A stretch of DNA of 64,000 nt from Bacillota bacterium (GCA_023411555.1 JAEYOQ010000033.1:32390-96389), one strand, 5' to 3'. Shown: positions 44,901 through 53,632, numbered from the stretch's first letter. A program made the numbers and translations. Notes: generated from the sequence alone by a model not told the origin.

Positions 44901-46022
44901 CTATTTTGCTTCCAGTTCTGCATTCTCATTACGATATATAGCCAACAGCAAATCCAGCATACGTCCATAGCTCTTAACACCGTCCGTCTGAGCATTCGCT
45001 TTGAGGTAGGTATCATTGATTTTGTTGGAAACCGTACTGACTACCGTATCCTCATACTGCTGCCAATACTCGGAGTTTGCACGGATATCCCGCACTACAT
45101 CGTCACTATAGCCTCCTCTGAGTTCAAAATACCGCTCCGGGCTCTGTTCATATAGAGCATTCCCGGCAATGATTAGTGCCAGCATGGTACTGCTGTAATT
45201 CAGGTCTACATGATCTGATTTCATTCCTGCCAGATATGCAATAAAATTTGCTTCATCCTCTCTCATAAAGCCTCTTTGGTGTGCCTGCTCATGCAGCATA
45301 GTAACCGGAATAGAATAATCAGGTACATCTACATTCACATTTGCTTCCATCGTAAAGGGAAAGAAGATGCCGGTAATCTCTGTCTGAGACATTAACCTAG
45401 ATAAAAAGATTGGCTTTGGTGCCCCATAGCTTCCACTCAGTACGGGATAGTCCTCTGCAAGAAGCTGATACGCTTCACGGGCTAATTTAGCCAGAGTGAA
45501 ATCATTGACTGATAGTCTGAAAACACCTTGTTCATCGGTGGCGGTTGCCTGGGCCCTTAATTCATTCGCCTCGACCATCAGGCTATGGGCCAGTGCATTT
45601 AGCTCCTCCACAGAAGATTCCCTTATCTCCAAATTGGAGTAGGTGGCAAAAGGATTACGATAGTAATTAATTCCAGCCATTATAGTAAATAGAAACAGCA
45701 GGGTACTAGCAGTACACAAGACATTGAGTATGCCCTTTAGTAAATGCTCTCTCCTGTTCTCTTTATCCAAAATCATACGTAAAATAAAGCGAATCCCTAG
45801 TATAAGGATTACAAAAGGCAAAAGAATCACTAGAAGCTCAGCGACAGAAAAAGGAAATAATCCGGTAATGGAGGAGACAAGCTGAGAAATCCATTTATAT
45901 ATATGCCTGGCATAGATTTCTTCGGAAAAGTAGCTGCTCATTCTAGCCAAATAAATAAGCAGTAAAGAAATCGGTGTCAATAATAACAAAAAGATTCGCT
46001 TATAGTTCAATAACCTCTTCAC
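44901..46022 (-). CDS. DUF3810 membrane protein with HExxH-like motif
   Basis: A 373-residue protein started at a GTG (46022, V-K-R-L-L-N-Y...). The 63 codons upstream in frame look non-coding. Three N-terminal membrane segments (about 10-28, 50-80, 95-120) are followed by an extracytoplasmic domain with PVTMLHEQAHQRGFMREDEANFIAYLAG, a gluzincin-like HExxH plus downstream Glu arrangement. That suggests a zinc peptidase, but DUF3810 has no shown activity known to me. The start is the weakest part of the call, because the upstream site is only a G-run. Confidence 0.8.
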   Translation of the reverse strand: MKRLLNYKRIFLLLLTPISLLLIYLARMSSYFSEEIYARHIYKWISQLVSSITGLFPFSVAELLVILLPFVILILGIRFILRMILDKENRREHLLKGILNVLCTASTLLFLFTIMAGINYYRNPFATYSNLEIRESSVEELNALAHSLMVEANELRAQATATDEQGVFRLSVNDFTLAKLAREAYQLLAEDYPVLSGSYGAPKPIFLSRLMSQTEITGIFFPFTMEANVNVDVPDYSIPVTMLHEQAHQRGFMREDEANFIAYLAGMKSDHVDLNYSSTMLALIIAGNALYEQSPERYFELRGGYSDDVVRDIRANSEYWQQYEDTVVSTVSNKINDTYLKANAQTDGVKSYGRMLDLLLAIYRNENAELEAK

Positions 46023-46187
46023 CTGGTGCCCCCCCGTATCCTCTAGATTGTAATTCGTGACTATATAATAACACGGACACATACTACCTCGCAACAGTTT
46101 GCATGAGTAGTACCCCAGAGAACTATTACCAATTATACAAGTTATACAAAAAATTCGCACAATTGCTATTAATATTAAAAAAGCAAA

Positions 46188-46246
46188 AAATGAACCATAT
46201 GGAGCCCTCACACAGGCATTGACCTATGTGATATGGCTTCATATGG
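46188..46246 (-). terminator. Terminator of metNIQ
   Basis: CCATATGGAGCC pairs with GGCTTCATATGG (one G-U) and encloses TCACA-AGG / CCT-TGTGA. The minus strand continues with CATTTTTTGC. Confidence 0.85.
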
Positions 46247-46339
46247 TCCTTTTCACAGGATAACCGCACTTGGCGTAGTTTCAATTTTATCTTGTCATAA
46301 AGTCTCTATCAAAATACTATCTCAGGTCAGTTACTTGAA

Positions 46340-47152
46340 CTAAAACTTAGGAACAACAGCACCTTGGAAGGTATCATTAATATACTGCTTAACTGTATCA
46401 CTCTGCAAAGCCTTGATTAATGCTTTGATGTCAGCTCTGTTCTCATCACCTTTGTTTACTGCAAGGATATTTCCATAGGTCTCTGCTGCAATCGAGTCCT
46501 TATCCTCGAATGCAATTGCGTCAGTAGCTACGTTTAGTCCGGCTTCAATTGCATAGTTACCGTTGATAACTGCCATATCCACATCCTGTAAAGAACGTGC
46601 CAGCTGAGCTGCTTCGATTTCGATTATATCTAAATTCTTTGGATTTTCAACAATATCATTCTTGGTTGCATTCAGACCAACATTCTCTGTTAATTTAATT
46701 AAGCCTTGTGCCTCCAATAGCAATAATGCTCTTGCTTCATTGGTAGCATCGTTGGGAACCGCAATCTGTGCACCATCTGCTAAAGCGTCAAAGCTAGCTG
46801 TCTTTCCAGGATATACTCCGAAGGGTTCATAGTGAATAATACCAGCTGATACAATATCTGTCTTATTCTCTGTGTTAAACTGATCAAGGTAAGGCTGATG
46901 CTGGAAGTAGTTCGCATCCAGATCCTTGCTATCCAGTGCTAAATTTGGCTGTACATAATCAGCATATTCAATTATTTCAAGTTCATAACCATCTGCTTCC
47001 AGAGCGGGTCTTGCCTGCTCTAAAATCTTGGCATGGGGTGTGGAGCTGGCTCCCACAACTATTTTCTTATCCTCACCACTTTTCTTTGCACATCCGGTAA
47101 AAGCAACCGCAAGTAATGTAACTACAGCTAAAATTGATATTATCTTCTTCAT
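46340..47152 (-). CDS. metQ: Methionine ABC transporter substrate-binding lipoprotein
   Basis: A 270-residue NlpA/MetQ lipoprotein. Lipobox AFTGC (Cys21), then KKIVVGASSTPHAKILEQ, DYVQPNLALDSKDLDANYFQH, YEPFGVYPG and VPNDATNEARALLLL, all characteristic of MetQ. It binds L- or D-methionine outside the membrane and delivers it to MetI. Last gene of metNIQ, 28 bases after metI, ending at a strong terminator. Confidence 0.96.
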   Translation of the reverse strand: MKKIISILAVVTLLAVAFTGCAKKSGEDKKIVVGASSTPHAKILEQARPALEADGYELEIIEYADYVQPNLALDSKDLDANYFQHQPYLDQFNTENKTDIVSAGIIHYEPFGVYPGKTASFDALADGAQIAVPNDATNEARALLLLEAQGLIKLTENVGLNATKNDIVENPKNLDIIEIEAAQLARSLQDVDMAVINGNYAIEAGLNVATDAIAFEDKDSIAAETYGNILAVNKGDENRADIKALIKALQSDTVKQYINDTFQGAVVPKF

Positions 47153-47180
47153 AAAATCATTCCTCCATTTTTAATATTTA

Positions 47181-47840
47181 TTAGATCCTCTTATCGGCAC
47201 GCTTCATCCATTTAAGACCAACTTCTTGAATGACCTGCACAATTATAACTAAAATAACAACGGTGACAAGCATGATCTCCGTCTCATAACGGTAATAACC
47301 GTAACGGATCGCTATATCACCAAGACCGCCGCCTCCGACAATTCCGGCCATTGCGGAATAACTTAAAATTGTTGTGACTGCAATCGCACCCCCTACAATC
47401 AAAGAGGGCTTTGCTTCGGGAATAAGCACTTTATAGATTATCTGCAATGGGGTTGCCCCCATAGACTGAGCTGCCTCGATAACTCCCTTATCCACTTCCT
47501 TCAAGGAAGATTCCACTATTCTGGCGATATAAGGAGCAGAAGCGATAATCAATGGAACAACAACAGCATTCGGACCAAGAGTGGTTCCGATAACAAATCT
47601 GGTAAAGGGCATAACCGTAATCAATAAAATTATGAAAGGGATCGAACGAACTAAGTTCACGACAACACCGAGGACTTTGTTCAGCAGAACAAAAGGAGCA
47701 ATTCCTTCTTTATCGGTCACTACTAATAATACACCCAGCGGTAAACCAAACAGATAGGCTACAAGGGAGGAGAAAAAGGTCATATATAAGGTTTCCAGAA
47801 TTCCTACCCCAAGCATTTTTATTACAGCTTCACTCCACAT
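47181..47840 (-). CDS. metI: Methionine ABC transporter permease
   Basis: A 219-residue permease with five membrane segments. The EAA loop is in EAAQSMGATPLQIIYKVLIPEAKPS (about 135-160), which docks to MetN. GLPLGVLLVVTD and the GGGGLGDIAIRYGYYRYE end are typical of MetI. Its ATG follows the metN stop by one base. Confidence 0.96.
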   Translation of the reverse strand: MWSEAVIKMLGVGILETLYMTFFSSLVAYLFGLPLGVLLVVTDKEGIAPFVLLNKVLGVVVNLVRSIPFIILLITVMPFTRFVIGTTLGPNAVVVPLIIASAPYIARIVESSLKEVDKGVIEAAQSMGATPLQIIYKVLIPEAKPSLIVGGAIAVTTILSYSAMAGIVGGGGLGDIAIRYGYYRYETEIMLVTVVILVIIVQVIQEVGLKWMKRADKRI

Positions 47841-47841
47841 G

Positions 47842-48849
47842 TTATCTCACCTCCTCATAAGTAATCTGATGACTTTTTAAGTAATTGATAATCTTATTAT
47901 AGCCAATTTCCTCATCAGGAAGCTGGATGATCATCTGTCCAAAGGCCTTGCCATCTATGTCTTTGGTATCAGCAAAAAGAATATTGACTGGTGTCTTACT
48001 CTCCAGTACCATATTGGAGATTACCGGTTCAAAGGAGGACTTACCGTCGAATATAATTCGACACTTACGTTCACCGGTATAATTATCAATATGTGTCTCT
48101 CCTGAGAATACCAACTGCTTTGCAATCCTCGACTTGGGTCTTACAAAGACCTCCTCCACATCTCCAACCTCTGCGATATGGCTTTGGTCAATGATTGCCA
48201 CCCGGTTGCAGATCTCCTCAATTACACTCATCTCATGAGTAATCACTATCACCGTTATTCCCAGCTTCTGATTAATCTCCTTTAAAAGATTTAAGATGGA
48301 CCGGGTCGTCGTCGGATCCAAAGCGCTGGTTGCTTCATCACAGAGTAATATCTTCGGATTGGTCGCCAGGGCTCTGGCGATGGCAATTCTCTGCTTTTGT
48401 CCACCGGACAGCTGCGCCGGGTAAGCCTTTGCTTTATCCGCTAGTCCCACTACCTCCAAAAGTTCTTTTGCTCTTGCTTTCGCTTCTTTTGCTGGTACAC
48501 CTGCTATTTCCAGGGGAAAACAGATATTTTGAAGAGCATTACGCTGCATCAAGAGATTGAATTGCTGAAATATCATCCCCATGGATTGTCTTGCCTTTAG
48601 TAGCTCTCTCTCCCCAAGACTTCCAAGGTCAGCACCGTCAAATACTACCGTACCACTGGTCGGTCGCTCCAAGAAGTTGATACATCGAACCAGAGTACTC
48701 TTGCCTGCGCCACTGAGACCAATAATACCAAATATCTCTCCCTCCAGTATGGTAAGGTTGATATCCTCCAGAGCCTTAACCTCATTATTCTTACTTCTAA
48801 AATACTTTCCTAATCCAATCAGCTCTACGATAGGTTTTTGATTAATCAA
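47842..48849 (-). CDS. metN: Methionine ABC transporter ATP-binding protein
   Basis: About 335 residues. Walker A GLSGAGKSTLVRC, Q loop QQFNLL, signature LSGGQKQRIAIARAL, Walker B ILLCDEATSALD, and the H-loop in VITHEM. The C-terminal ACT-like NIL domain (about 255-335) binds methionine and causes trans-inhibition. I place the start at a TTG (48849), seven bases after GGAGGTGG; an ATG at 48864 overlaps that site and has no good site of its own. The gene lies behind an attenuator-like leader, so expression is likely to respond to Met or Cys supply. Confidence 0.94.
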   Translation of the reverse strand: MINQKPIVELIGLGKYFRSKNNEVKALEDINLTILEGEIFGIIGLSGAGKSTLVRCINFLERPTSGTVVFDGADLGSLGERELLKARQSMGMIFQQFNLLMQRNALQNICFPLEIAGVPAKEAKARAKELLEVVGLADKAKAYPAQLSGGQKQRIAIARALATNPKILLCDEATSALDPTTTRSILNLLKEINQKLGITVIVITHEMSVIEEICNRVAIIDQSHIAEVGDVEEVFVRPKSRIAKQLVFSGETHIDNYTGERKCRIIFDGKSSFEPVISNMVLESKTPVNILFADTKDIDGKAFGQMIIQLPDEEIGYNKIINYLKSHQITYEEVR

Positions 48850-48942
48850 AACTCCCACCTCCATGTCTTTATTCTCTTAATATGTATCGTTTTTAATGCA
48901 TTACTTTTCAGTTTCTCACTTTGCAGTACTAAAATATAGCCT

Positions 48943-48977
48943 AAAAAAAACAGGAGTGCCAGATAGCTTCCTGTTTT
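48943..48977 (-). terminator. Attenuator terminator in the metNIQ leader
   Basis: On the minus strand AAAACAGGA, a 13-base loop, TCCTGTTTT with eight consecutive T. It sits upstream of metN, not after a gene, so it must be bypassed for transporter expression. Confidence 0.85.
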
Positions 48978-49049
48978 GTAATTCATTCTATTCGGGAGAG
49001 AAGATTTTACTCTTATCTTCGCATATGAAAACATCACATTCACCTATCT
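48961..49049 (-). promoter_or_regulatory. Candidate antiterminator competing with the attenuator
   Basis: AGATAG (49049-49044, in the last codons of the leader ORF) can pair with CTATCT (48966-48961). TGTTTT (49033-49028) can pair with AAAACA (48977-48972). The two helices are nested, enclose a GAAGAT / ATCTTC hairpin (49020-49000), and would consume the terminator 5' arm. A ribosome reaching the leader stop codon would cover AGATAG. The helices are only 6 bp each, so this is a hypothesis. Confidence 0.4.
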
Positions 49050-49120
49050 CGCAAATATGTCACCATCGGCATGCACATGCCACACATATTAAAGCACATA
49101 GTACGTAATGATGTTCTCAT
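49040..49120 (-). CDS. Met/Cys-rich leader peptide of metNIQ (26 residues)
   Basis: ATG at 49120 with GGGAGG six bases upstream, TGA at 49040-49042. Residues 8-19 read MCFNMCGMCMPM: five Met and three Cys in twelve codons, in addition to the start Met. The flanks are RTSLRT before and VTYLRDR after. It is followed by an intrinsic terminator before metN, the classical layout of an attenuation leader whose key codons sense charged tRNA. Met supply is the likely signal, since the operon imports methionine. Cys may be co-sensed. Function is inferred from composition and context; conservation in relatives would confirm it. Confidence 0.7.
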   Translation of the reverse strand: MRTSLRTMCFNMCGMCMPMVTYLRDR

Positions 49121-49209
49121 TAATATCCTCCCTATCAATAAAGTCCGATTGTTTCCTTATACACTATAAATCCTACATAAACGGTATGTAATATGTTTAT
49201 GTTGGGGTT

Positions 49210-49238
49210 AGTATACATGATAGGAGGAAGGTTGTCAA
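49210..49238 (-). promoter_or_regulatory. Sigma-A promoter of the metNIQ leader transcript
   Basis: TTGACA (49238-49233), 17-base spacer, TATACT (49215-49210) on the minus strand. The start is predicted near 49203, and the transcript opens with an ACATAAAC / GTTTATGT hairpin (49202-49175). The untranslated leader to metN is about 350 bases. Confidence 0.88.
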
Positions 49239-49308
49239 CGAATTTTTCAAAATTAAGTTGTACCTATTTTTTCCACTTTTATTGTATCCTTTGTTCTATT
49301 TAGAGAAT

Positions 49309-50229
49309 CTAGAAGCCGCCAAAATTCTTAAGGTAACGCATGTTCCTGATAACAATATCACTCTTCCACCAATTCTTAGCAATCGCCCATTCCTCAGGAT
49401 ATGCTTCCCAGCTCCAGGTCACGTCCCAGACACCCTCCTGATTGCGGTTGTTACGAATGAAGTCGCATTCAAAGGCAGCAAGCTTCTCATTACTAGTGAA
49501 GAAGATACTATCAGGTGCCTTAAAAAACTGAGAGGGCTTACAGACATAGGAGGTTGCCCACGTGGAAGTATCCTTCGTAATCGCCCCTTGAACCAGTTCC
49601 ATCAGCTTCTGTCTCAACGCATCCAGATCTACGACATCCGTTACCTTAGCCTGCTCCAGATATTCCATAAGAGCAATGTAGCAATTCAAGGTATGCATAT
49701 CAATCGCCTGCGCTTGCAGCAGATAAGTAACCGCATCCTTAGCGATATTAGCACAGGTTTCAAAGAGCTTCGTATGCCTCTCACCATAACATAGGCCAAA
49801 ACCCGAGAGACCTGCAGTCGGATTATATTGGTTATGATTGGTATATGGATAGCCCACCTCCCACCAGATCGCATGAGGATAGTCATTGTTCGTTGTTAGA
49901 TTGTTTAGCCAAAATTCTCCCTCCATATCCTTACCACTGGCAAGATAGTTCAATATCCCCTGGATAATTGAATGATTACGGTCTGTAAAACCAATCTCTC
50001 TTAGTATCTCAAGTGCATGAAATACCTGTATCGGTGCTGAATTAGGGTTCCAGGAATCCGCCTCCAGTGCATGTCCAAAGCCTCCGTCCTCATTCTGATA
50101 GGTTAACAGAGCATTCACTACCGCTTCCCTACTTCCTCCCTCAAAATGATACTGCCAGCGGGCTATATCCAGTGGTCTAGCATTACGATACATCCAATTA
50201 CGTACATTCTCATATAACAGGTTTTGCAT
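49309..50229 (-). CDS. Alpha/alpha-toroid protein of unknown function
   Basis: A 306-residue protein started at the ATG at 50229 with GGAGGAATTGT upstream. Repeated helical segments such as ALLTYQNEDGGFGHALEAD, a QxxDGGFG-type motif, NYLASGKDMEGEFW and YIALMEYLEQAK resemble the terpene cyclase/prenyltransferase alpha-alpha barrel fold, as seen in secreted or cytosolic proteins annotated only as hypothetical. No DxDD or cofactor motif is visible, so enzymatic activity is uncertain. Soluble, no signal peptide. It lies 86 bases downstream of the MmcQ/YjbR gene. Confidence 0.75.
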   Translation of the reverse strand: MQNLLYENVRNWMYRNARPLDIARWQYHFEGGSREAVVNALLTYQNEDGGFGHALEADSWNPNSAPIQVFHALEILREIGFTDRNHSIIQGILNYLASGKDMEGEFWLNNLTTNNDYPHAIWWEVGYPYTNHNQYNPTAGLSGFGLCYGERHTKLFETCANIAKDAVTYLLQAQAIDMHTLNCYIALMEYLEQAKVTDVVDLDALRQKLMELVQGAITKDTSTWATSYVCKPSQFFKAPDSIFFTSNEKLAAFECDFIRNNRNQEGVWDVTWSWEAYPEEWAIAKNWWKSDIVIRNMRYLKNFGGF

Positions 50230-50315
50230 ACAATTCCTCCATTCTGACCCAAGCCTGCGAACTTGAGCCGCCTCACAAATTCTTCTCACATCTTATTATC
50301 TTCTTCCAAACAGTT

Positions 50316-50696
50316 TTACCTTTCTTTGGTATCCTTCCCAACAATTACAAGCTTCTCTCTGTCCTGCTTACGAAGTCTCTTTACCGCCTCCTCATAAGAA
50401 ATATCAATCATATCCCATATCAGCCGTTCATCCAACCCTCTGTCTAAGTATACTGTATTCTTGTAGGGCTTTTGGCGATCCGGGCAATGGTAGCCCACGA
50501 CAACTGCTTCGGGATAGGTGCTTCGGTAATAATCCGACAATACTGGTTCACACCGCAGCGTAAGCTTTCCTTCCGGATACCACTCCAAGAATATCCGATT
50601 CCCTACTTTATAACAGATTGGAATAGGTCCAAAGGGAGTATCCACAAAGGCACCAATTTTGGCCATACAATAATTATTGATATTCTCGTAGGTCAT
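50316..50696 (-). CDS. MmcQ/YjbR family protein
   Basis: A 126-residue protein matching the MmcQ/YjbR fold. An N-terminal YCMAKIGAFVDTPFG helix-turn, CYKVGNRIFLEWYP strand, LSDYYRSTYPEAVVVGYH and the conserved NTVYLDRGLDERLIWDMIDISY end. The family binds DNA in some members, but has no settled role. Cytoplasmic. A GAGGAG site precedes the start. Confidence 0.82.
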   Translation of the reverse strand: MTYENINNYCMAKIGAFVDTPFGPIPICYKVGNRIFLEWYPEGKLTLRCEPVLSDYYRSTYPEAVVVGYHCPDRQKPYKNTVYLDRGLDERLIWDMIDISYEEAVKRLRKQDREKLVIVGKDTKER

Positions 50697-50830
50697 AAGC
50701 TCCTCCTCTCAAGGTAGACATTGCATCCTACTTTTAATAGCTTGGCAATGATCTATATCCCAATCATAAAAAAACGCTTTACTAGCTTTTTTTTATTATC
50801 ATTATATAAAAGAAACATGACGTGGGTATG

Positions 50831-51742
50831 TCATGTTCCTTCATAATGCAATAAAATATTTTCCGCTATCTTCTTTACCTCCTGCTTAAGCCCCTTCGGA
50901 TAAAGGACCTCGACTTTATCACCAAAGCTTAAGATCCAACTCAACATATAATCCTTATTAGCAAAGCCTGTACAAAACAAAAGCTTGCCATCCTCCTGCA
51001 CCGTAAAGCTTCCCATGCCATATTCGTCAATGAGGCGATATTTAACACTGGCATCGAAAAGCAGGGTAACTGAAATTTCTTCCCGAAAGCACCCGTCAAA
51101 CTCCTTATCCTCATCTCGAACTTCTCTTGGTTGAAATACTTCCCCGGTGTCCTTTAACTCCCATAACCGGTTCAGCTTGAATAATCGAAAGTCTTTTCGC
51201 TCCAGGCAATAGCCAAATACATACCAGCCCGCCCATTGAAAGGTCAGATAATAGGGCTCAATTCTTCTAAGACTATCACCCTTATTACTATAATACCGAA
51301 AGCTAATCAGCCTATTATCAAGAATCGCCTCCTTAATTAGGGCTATCTTTCCCGTAAGGTCATTCTTATAATGGGATGAAAGATTTATGATGATACTGTC
51401 TCGTACCGATACCACATGCTCCTTCTTTAGGCAGAATTTATTCAGAAGCTTCTCTGCTCCAGCCTGCGGGGCTATGCTGTCCATCCCCCTCAGGGCTGCT
51501 ACGATATGCTCCATCTCCTGATAGGTCAGAACACTTTTATCGATTCGATACCCATCTGCAATGGAGATACCACCGTTTCCTCCCTGAGTCGTTACCACCG
51601 GAATACCCGCCTTACATAAATCCTCAATATCCCGATTGATGGTTCTACGAGATACCTCGAATTTCTCAGCAAGATAGGGAGCAGTGACTCGCTCCTTCTG
51701 CAGCAATATCATTACTATACCTAATAAACGGTCTATCTTCAT
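50831..51742 (-). CDS. WYL-domain transcriptional regulator (HTH_11)
   Basis: A 303-residue YafY/DeoR-like regulator. N-terminal helix-turn-helix (KERVTAPYLAEKFEVSRRTINRDIEDL, about 15-45) and a QGGNGGISIADGYRID wing. WYL domain at about 135-215 with ISFRYYSNKGDSLRRIEPYYLTF and WYVFGYCLERKDFRLFKLNRL. A C-terminal WCX extension completes it. WYL domains sense ligands or nucleic acids in many stress regulators. The target is unknown; the neighbour DUF1848 gene on the same strand is a candidate. Confidence 0.9.
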   Translation of the reverse strand: MKIDRLLGIVMILLQKERVTAPYLAEKFEVSRRTINRDIEDLCKAGIPVVTTQGGNGGISIADGYRIDKSVLTYQEMEHIVAALRGMDSIAPQAGAEKLLNKFCLKKEHVVSVRDSIIINLSSHYKNDLTGKIALIKEAILDNRLISFRYYSNKGDSLRRIEPYYLTFQWAGWYVFGYCLERKDFRLFKLNRLWELKDTGEVFQPREVRDEDKEFDGCFREEISVTLLFDASVKYRLIDEYGMGSFTVQEDGKLLFCTGFANKDYMLSWILSFGDKVEVLYPKGLKQEVKKIAENILLHYEGT

Positions 51743-51792
51743 ATACCCCCCCCACGCATTTCACTAACTTATCATGCCTGTCCTTTATCAAT

Positions 51793-52674
51793 CTATTCAA
51801 CGTCGATATTCCCGATCAGAATTGGTGACTCTGGGTCATGCTTCTCACAATTCCTAATAATAGAGGCCTCACTATGATTAGCATAGCAATAGATGCACCC
51901 GTTTCTACAGGTATTGTAGGCCCCAATATCCACACTCTTGAAACAGCCACAGTTAAGTCGCTGGCTCTTGTCCTTCTTCACCGTAATGGAGTGCCCACAG
52001 GCTCGTTCCATAATCTCCTTATCGATGCATGCGGCGGGCTTAATTCCGTCTGCAGTCAGATCAATGGTCTCACAACAGGCACGAAGCTCTATTTGATATG
52101 GCTTTGCAATCTCTACCAGCTCTGCCGCTAAACAATGCATCTCTTCTGGTGTTATATCTCTTACCACCTGCTCCTTAACCCACTTACTAAGCTTACTGTA
52201 TCGATCCACAAAGCTAATGGTACATATACTTGTATACCCGGCAAGCTCCCGGCAAAGATAAGAGAATTGCCGCCTGTGATAATCCATGGTAAAGGTATCA
52301 TTTAAAATGATCGGGTCATATCTCCAGAGAACTCTGTTCTTACCAAGTCGATTGGATAATTGCCTAAAGGTGACAAGAATATCCCTCTTATCCCTCAGGT
52401 AGGGTTCTATTTCCTTACCGTAAGGTGTTAGGGTGAATTGAAAATAATAAGAGTATCCCATCTGGTCCAAGAGATCAAGCTTGCCTATCATTGGTTCCGG
52501 ATCTTTCGTCCAAAATACGATACCTTCGATATTCTCTAATGATAAATCAACTCTGCATACCTGAGCATGATTCATAGGATTACGATACAAAGCATATCCC
52601 GCCTTCAATCGATTAAAAAACCATTCCGAATAATACCCCGGCAGATCCGTCCTGCGGGACGCTGATAATATCAT
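51793..52674 (-). CDS. DUF1848 family iron-sulfur protein
   Basis: A 293-residue protein started at the ATG at 52674 after a G-rich site; an ATG four codons earlier lacks one. ILSASRRTDLPGYYSEWFFNRLKAGYALYRNP is the hallmark N-terminus. FWTKDPEPM and the cysteine-rich C-terminus (NCGCFKSVDIGAYNTCRNGCIYCYANHS) suggest a 4Fe-4S cluster in a radical-SAM-like TIM barrel, but with the cysteines at the C-terminal end. Related to spore photoproduct lyase-like or SplB-like proteins by context in other genomes as I recall, which is uncertain. Reaction unknown. Confidence 0.85.
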   Translation of the reverse strand: MILSASRRTDLPGYYSEWFFNRLKAGYALYRNPMNHAQVCRVDLSLENIEGIVFWTKDPEPMIGKLDLLDQMGYSYYFQFTLTPYGKEIEPYLRDKRDILVTFRQLSNRLGKNRVLWRYDPIILNDTFTMDYHRRQFSYLCRELAGYTSICTISFVDRYSKLSKWVKEQVVRDITPEEMHCLAAELVEIAKPYQIELRACCETIDLTADGIKPAACIDKEIMERACGHSITVKKDKSQRLNCGCFKSVDIGAYNTCRNGCIYCYANHSEASIIRNCEKHDPESPILIGNIDVE

Positions 52675-52954
52675 AAAAGCCCCCATCTCTGTTTAATGTT
52701 GATTTATATTTATCTATACTAATTATATCCTTCATACCAACAGCGATTTCTACTAGATTGCTATCGCTTTACTCTGCTTCTATCCTTATATTCTATCAGA
52801 ACAAATTTCAATGTTCAATATAGCTTCCAAAATGAGTGGAAATTCATGGATGATTATACTATAATACAAGATAATTTATATGGAATAACAATTACAAGAA
52901 TATGTGTATTAGAAATTAGGATCAGTAAGATTAGGATAGAAAGAGGGAAATACT

Positions 52955-53530
52955 ATGCAGACAAACCTTACAATCAGAATGGCGTCATCAAAGGATGCGG
53001 AAGCAATACTGGCAATTTATGCTCCTTATATTACAGACACAGCAATCACCTTCGAATATGATATCCCCTCGATCAGCGAGTTTTCCGATCGGATACGACA
53101 AACCTTGAGAAAATATCCTTACCTTGTGGCAGTTGAGAAGGAAAGGATTATAGGTTACGCTTATGCTTCTCCCTTCAAGGCACGGGCAGCTTATGATTGG
53201 GCCGTAGAAACCACAATCTATCTAGCGCCGGACTGTCAGGGTAAGGGATATGGCAAGAAGCTTTATTATGCCTTGGAGGACCTCCTAAAGAAGCAGAATA
53301 TAATTAACCTTAACGCTTGTATTGCCTATGCTACCGTAGAGGATACCCATCTCACCAATACAAGTACTCTCTTCCACGAACATCTGGGCTATAAAAAGGT
53401 AGCTCACTTCACACAATGCGGCTATAAATTCGGAACCTGGTACGATATGATCTGGATGGAGAAAATACTAGGAGAGCATCCAGCACAGCCGAAGCCGGTC
53501 ATCCCGATTACAGAACTGATAATCCAATAG
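52955..53530 (+). CDS. GNAT N-acetyltransferase, phosphinothricin-acetyltransferase-like
   Basis: A 191-residue acetyltransferase. TIRMASSKDAEAILAIYAPYI, TFEYDIPS, the acetyl-CoA loop PDCQGKGYGKKLY (about residue 98) and FHEHLGYKKVAHFTQCGYKFGTWYDMIWMEK are typical of the Pat/Bar/MddA group that acetylates phosphinothricin, methionine sulfoximine or sulfone. The real substrate here is unknown. An AGAGGG site precedes the ATG. It is the only plus-strand gene in this stretch, ending at a terminator shared with tRNA-Pro. Confidence 0.9.
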   Translation: MQTNLTIRMASSKDAEAILAIYAPYITDTAITFEYDIPSISEFSDRIRQTLRKYPYLVAVEKERIIGYAYASPFKARAAYDWAVETTIYLAPDCQGKGYGKKLYYALEDLLKKQNIINLNACIAYATVEDTHLTNTSTLFHEHLGYKKVAHFTQCGYKFGTWYDMIWMEKILGEHPAQPKPVIPITELIIQ

Positions 53531-53579
53531 CTAAGGCTAGTATTGAGTTGCTTTGATTTATTCCATGGAATACAAGAGG

Positions 53580-53614
53580 AAAAAAAAAATGGAGAGCATC
53601 AATTGCTCTCCATT
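53580..53614. terminator. Terminator of tRNA-Pro (and of the GNAT gene)
   Basis: AATGGAGAGC / GCTCTCCATT stem with a 6-7 base loop; on the minus strand a long T-run follows, on the plus strand TTTTAC. Confidence 0.9.
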
Positions 53615-53632
53615 TTACTATTCTTATTATAA

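Noticed and set aside
48846..49043. A 65-codon minus-strand frame that overlaps the leader peptide stop and runs through the attenuator into metN
   Set aside because: It begins at a GTG inside the leader ORF stop region without its own ribosome binding site, encodes the T8 tract as Leu-Phe-Phe-Leu and ends within the metN start. Best explained as a chance frame.
48849..49203. S-box or T-box riboswitch before metNIQ
   Set aside because: Neither the GGAGGGA-type S-box core nor the T-box GGTGG-ACCGCG sequence is present; the leader ORF explains the region better.
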